Positions 32,793 to 39,299 of a DNA stretch of 39,299 nt are shown piece after piece. Both the position numbers and the translations under genes were made by a program. Positions within the stretch are counted from its first letter, which is position 1. Each line of letters opens with the position of its first letter. The stretch comes from CAZABG01 sp964460985 (GTDB lineage Bacteria; Chlamydiota; Chlamydiia; Chlamydiales; Parachlamydiaceae). A model generated the notes under the pieces. The model worked only from the letters and a program-made list of their open reading frames with translations. It was not told the origin of the DNA and ran no database searches. Location: the NCBI GenBank assembly GCA_964460985.1, contig CAYWQX010000020.1, positions 1 through 39,299 of the forward strand, given 5' to 3'.

Positions 32793-34235
32793 TTAGGCCC
32801 AAAAAGGTACGTACTTAGCTAATTTTTTATTTGCATTCGTGTCATGAGGCTTTATAAGTCCTTCTAAGAGAGTGTCTTTAATAATTCTTGAGGCCATCGC
32901 ATGATTTTTTTCTTTTATGCCGAATCTTTTTCTAATAGAAGTATTTGTGGTCTGTTCTCCTGATACCCATTTCAAGCAACTATGTTGATAGCAAGCCCGA
33001 ATTTTCTCATTTTTAGCCATTTTGTTAAACTCGGATGACTGAAAAATTACTGATACGGTACTCAATTCCGTGGTGCGAAAATCTGGAGGAGGAAGCTGAA
33101 AAAGTTCGACTTGAAAAACTACTTTATCAATGCCTGAGCCTCTTTCTTCACAGATATTCATTCTTCTCATCAAAGATCCTAATTTTTCGTTTCTTGATCG
33201 AGGAGGTTCATCAATAAATCGTAGTGGATCGATTAGTGGTTTTCCTGGGTTACTAAATTCAATACGGTTGGAAAAAATCTCAACTAAAGGTCCGCACCCT
33301 TTTTGAGAAAAATCTTGATGTATCAAAGTGTTAGCTAATAGTTCTCTAATAGCTAAACTAGGATAAACATATGTTTCAGTTCTTAAAGCTTCCCCAATTT
33401 GTTCGTTTCGAGGAAGCTGGTCTTTTATATAAAGTAAGGCTTCTTCAAATATATTTGCATAACCTCCCCTATAAGAATGCTCTTTAATCGTAGATGTTCT
33501 GTCATTACTTTTATAAACAATAATCCTCAAAGTCTTTCTTTGAAGCTTACCAAAATTATTTAAATCTTTGGCAAATAGAATTGCACCAAGGTTTGTTATG
33601 GAGTATTTATCAGATATCCTTGATATAAGCTTTTCAGAAAGAAGCTTATTGATTATGGAATTTCTTGAGGTTGGCAGCTGCGAATCTAAAAGCCTAAAAA
33701 GAGTGTCATATTCAATTTCAGCAAGGATTCGATCTTCTGTAAGACCATCAATAGCATGTGTTTCCTCAAAATTGCTATCTTCTAACATCGACCATAATAA
33801 TCTTTCTTTTTCAGGGAATGCATGTAATTTTTTGGTATAAGTACCCACTCTAATAAATGCTACATCTTTAAAACGGATAGGAACAGAGCGGGCTGATTGA
33901 ATTTTTATAAAAGCGATTCTTTTCCCTTCTAAAACCATTTCATGGAAGGAAAAATCGACCATGCTTTCTAGTTGAAAAATCAGCTATGATTCAAGTTCCT
34001 GACCGTTTGCTTTGCGTTTTTTTAAATTAATATCTGTTCCAATAATATTCAAAGTGGAGTCGTCTATTCCCCAAATTATGTATGCAAAAGGTTTTTTCAG
34101 TAAGCATGCGGAATTTGCTAAAGCAGAAATATTTTGTCCTATTTCATCAGGATTATCATTATTTAGTTTATACTCGATCCATTCTGTCTCACCTTGCATG
34201 AGCTCAGTTGGAATAGGTAAAGTTTCCATTTTCAT
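32793..34235 (-). pseudogene. AlbA_2 (Schlafen AAA_4) / HATPase_c_4 regulator interrupted by in-frame TAG
   Basis: A single frame runs from the ATG at 34235 to 32793 with one stop, TAG, at codon 84 (33984-33986). The first 83 codons hold the start of an AlbA_2/AAA_4 domain (ETEWIEYKLNNDNPDEIGQNISALANS). The frame resumes directly with LIFQLES and MVDFSFHEM; an ATG at 33962 would give a 389-residue product. In related proteins the interrupted position is typically Trp (ELENWL...), so TGG to TAG is the likely change. The later part has the GHKL-like PSLAIRELLANTLIHQDFS, RSRNEKLGSLM and ERGSGIDKV and a C-terminal helix-turn-helix. Related proteins are often regulators. It is more AT-rich than its neighbours. 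It starts by TAATG overlap after the Wzz-like gene. Confidence 0.8.
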
Positions 34236-37048
34236 TACAGTTTCTTATTGATGATGAAATAAGCTTGTTTGCCTTCAAGAAGTGAAAGCTCATATTCAAG
34301 CTCGTTGGCAGTCTCATGGGTGATGCTGATAATTGAAACATTGAAGCGTTTCAATAAAGCATGGCCTAATGCAGAATGGATGGGATCGGGTGAGTTCCAC
34401 AAAATGTAGTCGTAGCTACTTTTGAGGTCGTTTAAGGTTTTCTCAAACTTTAACGAGGTGACCGTTTCAAAGAGATAACGATCCTTTTGAAGAGTCAAAA
34501 CATCCCCTTCAATCGACTCCGGCGTAATTTCACTTAGAGTTTCATCAGAGGTGGATGAAAAGGTGATGAGCAGGACCTTCTTCCCTTGTCTCTTTAAGAT
34601 ATTCAGCAACAGATTTGCAAAACATGGGCCTTTTCCAGGGAAGAGCGCCAGGGTTTCCATATCGGGTGTAAGAAGGTCTGAGATACGTCTGAGGGTGTCT
34701 AGGTTCGAATCGTAGGAAGGGACGTTCTTATCTTTTCGTTTATAAACCAGGGTTCCGAGAACTTTGTAGTTATTCAAAGTGAGGTTGTCGGCAGTAAGGG
34801 GAGGATCGATTAAGATTCCGCGCGAGACAAAAAAGAGGAAGGATAAGAAGGCTCCTCCTATCAGTCCGATTAACGTCCAAATCACTAAATGGGGGTTTTT
34901 GGGGAATATGGGAACGATGGCGAAATCTAAGGGTGCCGACTGGATCAGCTCAAGGTTGTTGGAGATATTTTTTGATTCCACCATGCCTGTGATATTCTCC
35001 ACCATTTTTTGGTTGCGAAGAAGGTGCTGTTCTAATAACTGCTCTTGGATCCACTTCTCCGGCATGGAGGCCATTTTTTGTTTAATCGCCTCTTGGTGCT
35101 TTTGCAGAAGTGATTTCTCGTTTTCTAAGTTCGTCAGGCGTGTAGAGATGAACTCCGATAGCTGTTTCTCAAGCAAGGTAAGTTCATGATGGGACATGCC
35201 AAGCATCGCCCGTTTAAGCTCGCTATCCTTCTCTTCAAGCAGCTTGAGTTTAAGGCCCAAGAGTTTTTCCGACTCTTTAATATGCATCTTAAGGAAGTCT
35301 TTTTGAAGAGCGAGCTCTTCTTGCAAACGCTCGATTTCACGAGTGGATCGGTTGGATTGATCTTTCAAAGCAAGGGTGATTTGAGCGCTCCGATTGATCC
35401 TTTCCATAGAGATAGGATCTTGGAGAAAAGAGGTCAGTGCACTCATTTCAAAGGAAGGGTCTTCCAATTGTTTTAAAACAAACTGCGATTGACGGATCTT
35501 ATTTTCGACCTCTTGCTTTTCATCCGTTAGTTTCAGATAGATTTCATTGGCAACCTCTAGGGTGATACCCTGGAAATCTTCACTTTTTCGAGTTCTGTGC
35601 TGCAGCCTTTCATCAATGGAAGAAATTTGTAACTCGATAAGTCTCTTTAAATGCGAAACGTAAGCTTTGAATTGATCTTTGAGGCCATGGTCTTTCTTTT
35701 TTTCAGATAGCCTGTCATTCCAGGTAGAGAGAAAGTACTTGGGATCTTTCATCAAGGAGAGGTTTAAGTCAATCGGCTTTCCTTTCTCTAAAGAAGCTAT
35801 AATTTCGTCGGCCTCTTTGCAGCATTTTTTTAACCGGTCTCTTGTTTTAGTCTCGCTTTTAAAAGCATCGGAGGAGAAGTCGGTTTGATCGTTCAGTGCG
35901 AGTTCAAGGGAGTCTTGGCCCAGTTTTAAGGCGCGCATTTTTTGGAGCATTTCATTGATGACTTTTGCATCCGCCATAGCCGGGCTGTAGGGATCAAAAG
36001 CTGCGTATTCGTCATTTAAAACGTTCTCTAGCCGTTTCTTTTCAAGCTCGATCTCCATCTCTTTTTGATTGGCTTGAAGCATTTGCTGCGTTAAGAATTC
36101 AAGCTCTTTTTGGGTATTCGTAAAACCGCTCAGTGTAAGATCTTCGGTAACGAGGGAGGCGTGTTTGTCCATTACTTCTTTCAAGGAGGTGGCAATTTCC
36201 TCTTCTCTTTTTTTCAAGTAATCAAGCTGTTTTGAGCTGATCCTATCATGTTCTTCCTCCAGAAAATCTTGGTAGGCGCGCATGAGGTCATTTACGAAGA
36301 GGGCCGCTCTTTTACGATCGACATCATAGTATTTAAGCTTGATCAGGCTGCGGTCATCTTGGTCTTGGGTCGCAAAAATTTGCTGGCTTAAGGTTTTGGC
36401 GGTTTGAGGCAGCGATTTGAAGACAATGTCAAATTTTCTTCCCTTTAGAGGTTCTAGATCCTTAGGGATCAGAGTAAATTCAGCCTGGAAGGTCATGACG
36501 GGCTTGCCAAGCTCGCCCATTTCACCAGAGTCCAATTTAAAATCGGTATCGGTTAGGAAAGTTACGCTGATGGGGTATGGAACTTCCCCTTCGTAATTCA
36601 CATCTACAGCTACAATCGGGTAGCTGATGTCTTCCAAAATAGGGACTCTTCGACGGGTCCAGAAGGCCCATTCGGAGAGAAGGTGATTATAGGCTTTATC
36701 TAAAAAGGAAAAGGAGCGCGATTTTTCCGTGATATTCGCTTGCAGGTGCATGCTTTTTATCAAATTCGCCATCAGACGGCTTGATTTCATGGAGGAGACC
36801 GCTTCGCTATCGATTTTCCCTTCCGCTGATCCGAAAAGGATGTCGCTCATCGACTGGCGCATGCCGGCATCTGCTTTACCTTTATCTCTGAAGGAGCCTT
36901 CCGCCAGATAGAGGATATCACGATCAAGGGCTTGATAAAGAGTCAAAGAGCCTAAAAGAAGCGAGCATAGGGCGATAAGGCCTGCCTTTCTTTTAGCGAT
37001 GACCCAAATGTCGTTTAAGACGATCTGATACGATTTAGGCTCTTTCAT
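34235..37048 (-). CDS. Wzz/Wzc-like polysaccharide co-polymerase with degenerate BY-kinase domain
   Basis: About 937 residues. TM1 is near residues 24-42, a Wzz-type periplasmic domain follows, then more than 400 residues of coiled coil (about 250-690), TM2 near 720-745 (LVIWTLIGLIGGAFLSFLFFVSRG) and a C-terminal cytoplasmic domain with the BY-kinase fold. Walker A is lost: FPGKGPCF instead of PGEGKST, with Pro at the lysine position (P808). The Walker B-like DYILWNSPDP has Asn (N885) for Asp, and no terminal tyrosine cluster is seen. It would control chain length/export with the Wza-like protein. The start is chosen at 37048 because GAGG (complement of 37057-37060) is eight bases upstream; the ATG at 37054 is too close. 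Confidence 0.85.
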   Translation of the reverse strand: MKEPKSYQIVLNDIWVIAKRKAGLIALCSLLLGSLTLYQALDRDILYLAEGSFRDKGKADAGMRQSMSDILFGSAEGKIDSEAVSSMKSSRLMANLIKSMHLQANITEKSRSFSFLDKAYNHLLSEWAFWTRRRVPILEDISYPIVAVDVNYEGEVPYPISVTFLTDTDFKLDSGEMGELGKPVMTFQAEFTLIPKDLEPLKGRKFDIVFKSLPQTAKTLSQQIFATQDQDDRSLIKLKYYDVDRKRAALFVNDLMRAYQDFLEEEHDRISSKQLDYLKKREEEIATSLKEVMDKHASLVTEDLTLSGFTNTQKELEFLTQQMLQANQKEMEIELEKKRLENVLNDEYAAFDPYSPAMADAKVINEMLQKMRALKLGQDSLELALNDQTDFSSDAFKSETKTRDRLKKCCKEADEIIASLEKGKPIDLNLSLMKDPKYFLSTWNDRLSEKKKDHGLKDQFKAYVSHLKRLIELQISSIDERLQHRTRKSEDFQGITLEVANEIYLKLTDEKQEVENKIRQSQFVLKQLEDPSFEMSALTSFLQDPISMERINRSAQITLALKDQSNRSTREIERLQEELALQKDFLKMHIKESEKLLGLKLKLLEEKDSELKRAMLGMSHHELTLLEKQLSEFISTRLTNLENEKSLLQKHQEAIKQKMASMPEKWIQEQLLEQHLLRNQKMVENITGMVESKNISNNLELIQSAPLDFAIVPIFPKNPHLVIWTLIGLIGGAFLSFLFFVSRGILIDPPLTADNLTLNNYKVLGTLVYKRKDKNVPSYDSNLDTLRRISDLLTPDMETLALFPGKGPCFANLLLNILKRQGKKVLLITFSSTSDETLSEITPESIEGDVLTLQKDRYLFETVTSLKFEKTLNDLKSSYDYILWNSPDPIHSALGHALLKRFNVSIISITHETANELEYELSLLEGKQAYFIINKKL

Positions 37049-37053
37049 TATCA

Positions 37054-38094
37054 TTACCTCGTAAGTTCATAGACGCCATAGGCGGTAGTCACTCCCCCTA
37101 AGCTGGGAAGGAGCTGGTCAATAAAGAGATTCCATTCGCGAATCGGGGTTGTTGACACGTACACGGTGTCTCCCGGCATGAGGAGAAGGGAGTCATTAGG
37201 AAGGTTTACGACATGGCACCAAGAAAGGACATAGACTTTTGGGCATTGCATATTACCACGGATCACTTGGATATAGTTTTTGTCGCCCGTCCATGGAATG
37301 CCCCCCGCAGAAACTAAAGCTTCCCTTAAAGAAATCGTTCCATAAGGAACGCTTTTAGCGTGAGGGTTTCTGACCTCGCCCATGAGCATGACCGTCGCAT
37401 CTTCGGGGTGTGCGATATAAATTTTATCGCCTCCCCGCATAACGATATTTTGACACATATCTCCCTCCACAACCAGTTTATGAAGGTCGATAAAGAGGGG
37501 GCAGCCATCTCTGATCACATAGGATGCAAAAAGGTTCGCATTGGGAGAGATATGGGCTTTTGCGATCACTTCATACAATCGTACCTTTCCATCCACCGGA
37601 ACGGTGGGGGTGGAAACCATTCCGGTAAGCTCAACTTTTCTTGTCAGCCTGTCTTTGTAAGTGACAAAAAGCTCCACATCCTTGATCTCTTCCCTGTAGC
37701 GGTTTTGAAGTTTTTCTTTGGCTTCATCAAGCGTCAAACCTCTGACTTCAATAGGGGGAAGGTCGGGAAGATCTACTTTTCCATTGGTGACTTTAAAGCC
37801 TCCGACGGTGCTATTGATGTAGTTAAAGCTCTCCATAAGCTCTCTTCTTGTCGGATGGTAGACTACGATGTTTAAAATATCGTCTTCGTCAATATCATCT
37901 TTGAATTCGCACATCGCGTCATCCGGAATGTCTTCAACTGCAACTCCTTGAAGCTCTAAAATAGCATTTTTACCTTCCCGGAGCTTATAGGAGTCAGTCA
38001 CAAACTCAGCCGCATCATAGACGGGGTAGTTGCAGGCTGGCTGGCAGCAGGAGTATAATAAGGGTAGAAGAAGGAGAGAAAGAAGTCGGTTCAT
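37054..38094 (-). CDS. Wza-like polysaccharide export lipoprotein
   Basis: 346 residues. The lipoprotein signal ends LLYSC with C16 as the lipidated cysteine. The Poly_export domain spans about 70-160 (DDILNIVVYHPTRRELM, LTLDEAKEKLQ) followed by two SLBB-like units (VELTGMV...VRLYEVIAKA and VMLMGEVRNPHAKSVPYGTISLREALVSAGG). The family forms an outer-membrane pore for exported polysaccharide. Nine or so cysteines are unusual and might form disulfides. AAGGA is seven bases from the start. It overlaps the Wzz-like gene. No glycosyltransferase or polymerase is in the window, so the polysaccharide is unknown. Confidence 0.88.
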   Translation of the reverse strand: MNRLLSLLLLPLLYSCCQPACNYPVYDAAEFVTDSYKLREGKNAILELQGVAVEDIPDDAMCEFKDDIDEDDILNIVVYHPTRRELMESFNYINSTVGGFKVTNGKVDLPDLPPIEVRGLTLDEAKEKLQNRYREEIKDVELFVTYKDRLTRKVELTGMVSTPTVPVDGKVRLYEVIAKAHISPNANLFASYVIRDGCPLFIDLHKLVVEGDMCQNIVMRGGDKIYIAHPEDATVMLMGEVRNPHAKSVPYGTISLREALVSAGGIPWTGDKNYIQVIRGNMQCPKVYVLSWCHVVNLPNDSLLLMPGDTVYVSTTPIREWNLFIDQLLPSLGGVTTAYGVYELTR

Positions 38095-38158
38095 TCAAAA
38101 GTCCTTGAAAAACGCTCTAAATCTTTCCACACTCCCCAATAAATAAAAAGAGCATAAG

Positions 38159-38187
38159 TTGAATTTATCGCTCTTATCCTGTAAAAT
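38159..38187 (+). promoter_or_regulatory. Promoter of sufB
   Basis: TTGAAT at 38159-38164 and TAAAAT at 38182-38187 are separated by 17 bases. The predicted start near 38194 leaves a 14-base leader holding GGAG at 38200-38203 before the ATG at 38208. Confidence 0.6.
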
Positions 38188-38207
38188 AACTGTTTTTTTG
38201 GAGATGC

Positions 38208-39299
38208 ATGGCCACTCAAAATACATTTGAAGACTCGACCTATAAGTACGGATTTGTAACCGACGTCGAATCCGATACCTTTGCAAAAGGGTTGAACGAA
38301 GAGGTCATTCGTCAAATTTCTTCTATAAAAAATGAGCCTCAGTTCCTTTTGGACTTTCGCCTAAAAGCCTACAGAAGATGGCTCGAGATGAAAGAGCCTC
38401 ACTGGGTCAACGCGAAGTTTCCTCCGATCGATTATCAAGATATCAGCTACTACTCCGCCCCTAAGAAAAAGGCTGCATTAAACAGTCTTGATGAAGTGGA
38501 TCCGGAAGTATTAAAAACCTTTGAAAGACTGGGAATTCCCCTTGAAGAACAGGCTCGCCTGTCAAATGTGGCAGTCGATTTAATTTTCGACTCGGTCTCG
38601 ATAGGAACTACATTCAAGAAGAAATTGGAGGAAGCCGGCGTTGTGCTCTGCTCGATTTCGGAGGCGATCCATACTTATCCTGAATTGATCGAAAAATATT
38701 TAGGATCGGTGGTTCCCATCGGAGACAACTTTTTCTCCACCCTCAATTCAGCGGTTTTTTCCGACGGCTCTTTTGTCTACATTCCCAAAGGGGTTAAATC
38801 CCCCATGGAGCTTTCGACCTACTTCCGGATCAATGACAAAGAGACTGGCCAATTTGAAAGGACTCTGATTATTGCAGAAGAAGACTCCTTTGTCAGTTAT
38901 TTAGAGGGCTGCACTGCCCCCTCCTATGACAAAAATCAGCTTCATGCGGCAGTAGTTGAACTGGTTGCCTTGGACCGTGCCGAGATTAAGTACGCAACGG
39001 TTCAAAACTGGTATTCCGGCAATCCTGATACGGGTCAGGGGGGGATATATAATTTTGTAACCAAACGTGGAAAGTGCGCCGGTTATAAATCGAAAATCAC
39101 CTGGACGCAAGTAGAAGTGGGAGCCTCGATTACGTGGAAATACCCAAGCTGCATTTTGCAAGGGGATGAATCGGTAGGGGAATTTTATTCGGTCGCTTTG
39201 ACCAACGGACATATGCAAGCCGATACGGGCACCAAAATGATCCACCTCGGAAAAAATACAAGTTCCACCATCGTATCCAAGGGAATTTCAGCCGGGCGC
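38208..39299 (+). CDS. sufB: Fe-S cluster assembly scaffold SufB (cut by window edge)
   Basis: 364 codons are open to the window end; full-length SufB is about 470-495 residues, so roughly the last quarter is missing. Visible hallmarks include PHWVNAKFPPIDYQDISYYSAPK, VFSDGSFVYIPKGVKSPMEL, SYLEGCTAPSYDKNQLHAAV, ATVQNWYSGN, GGIYNFVTKRG and ASITWKYPSCILQGDES of the beta-helix core. It is the central scaffold of the SUF iron-sulfur machinery, working with SufC and SufD, which probably follow beyond the window. A strong promoter and GGAG site mark the start. It is divergent from the Wza-like gene with 113 bases between. Confidence 0.97.
   Translation, partial: MATQNTFEDSTYKYGFVTDVESDTFAKGLNEEVIRQISSIKNEPQFLLDFRLKAYRRWLEMKEPHWVNAKFPPIDYQDISYYSAPKKKAALNSLDEVDPEVLKTFERLGIPLEEQARLSNVAVDLIFDSVSIGTTFKKKLEEAGVVLCSISEAIHTYPELIEKYLGSVVPIGDNFFSTLNSAVFSDGSFVYIPKGVKSPMELSTYFRINDKETGQFERTLIIAEEDSFVSYLEGCTAPSYDKNQLHAAVVELVALDRAEIKYATVQNWYSGNPDTGQGGIYNFVTKRGKCAGYKSKITWTQVEVGASITWKYPSCILQGDESVGEFYSVALTNGHMQADTGTKMIHLGKNTSSTIVSKGISAGR

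Noticed and set aside
37360..37875. 171-codon plus-strand open frame inside the Wza-like gene
   Set aside because: The opposite strand encodes a clear Poly_export/SLBB protein; the plus frame has no domain or ribosome site.
38091..38315. Minus-strand open frames upstream of the Wza-like gene
   Set aside because: They are antisense to the SufB N-terminus, which is strongly conserved.
1..39299. tRNA genes, rRNA genes, CRISPR arrays, transposases, phage genes
   Set aside because: None seen: no cloverleaf-like blocks in the short intergenic regions, no regular repeats, and no recognisable transposase or integrase motif.

Overview
The window looks like a chromosomal segment from an environmental (amoeba- or animal-associated) member of the Chlamydiae. 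The main reason is gene content: a compact type II secretion operon (gspD-gspE-gspF-gspG plus minor pseudopilins) lies close to pepP-mutL, a grouping I know from Chlamydia genomes, and it is accompanied by RsgA, enolase, S20 and SufB housekeeping genes and by eukaryotic-like proteins. The family within the phylum cannot be settled by eye; moderate GC and a polysaccharide-export pair point away from Chlamydia itself.

Layout. 1-117: start of an unidentified minus-strand gene. 118-287: divergent regulatory region with a perfect 21-bp palindrome and a good sigma-70-type promoter. 288-10608: nine tightly coupled plus-strand genes forming a type II secretion operon that ends in an Rsm22-like methyltransferase. 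10546-14533: minus-strand moxR-DUF58-DUF4381/BatD-like cluster followed by a probable pseudokinase. 14611-21082: five overlapping minus-strand genes (sodium:solute symporter, mutL, pepP, sensor histidine kinase, amidotransferase-like protein). 21251-21535: solitary small coiled-coil gene with its own terminator. 21656-26392: plus-strand RNA/translation operon (CCA/poly(A) polymerase family, SpoU methyltransferase, rsgA, eno, small hypothetical). 26378-28529: two divergent genes with eukaryotic-type domains. 28489-30590: minus-strand epimerase-like protein, small membrane protein and RluA-type pseudouridine synthase. 30657-32604: rpsT and a secreted CocE/S15-type hydrolase. 32793-38094: minus-strand polysaccharide export lipoprotein, Wzz/BY-kinase-like protein, and an AlbA_2/HATPase regulator interrupted by one in-frame TAG. 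38208 to the end: sufB, cut by the window edge.

The most exciting locus is 26378-28529. The minus-strand gene has the hallmarks of a RasGAP domain: an arginine-finger-like segment, the FLR..P...P signature, and the final amphipathic helix. Its divergent neighbour starts with an F-box-like segment followed by leucine-rich repeats. Together they look like a pair of host-directed effectors, one predicted to act on small GTPases and the other on SCF-type ubiquitination. A recurring second theme is loss of catalytic residues in recognisable folds: a kinase fold without the VAIK lysine and with DFQ for DFG, a Wzc-like protein without Walker A, a MutL without the endonuclease motif, and pseudopilins without the usual glycine before the cleavage site.

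No tRNA, rRNA, CRISPR array, insertion sequence or intact phage gene was seen. No gene-free stretch exceeds 190 bases.
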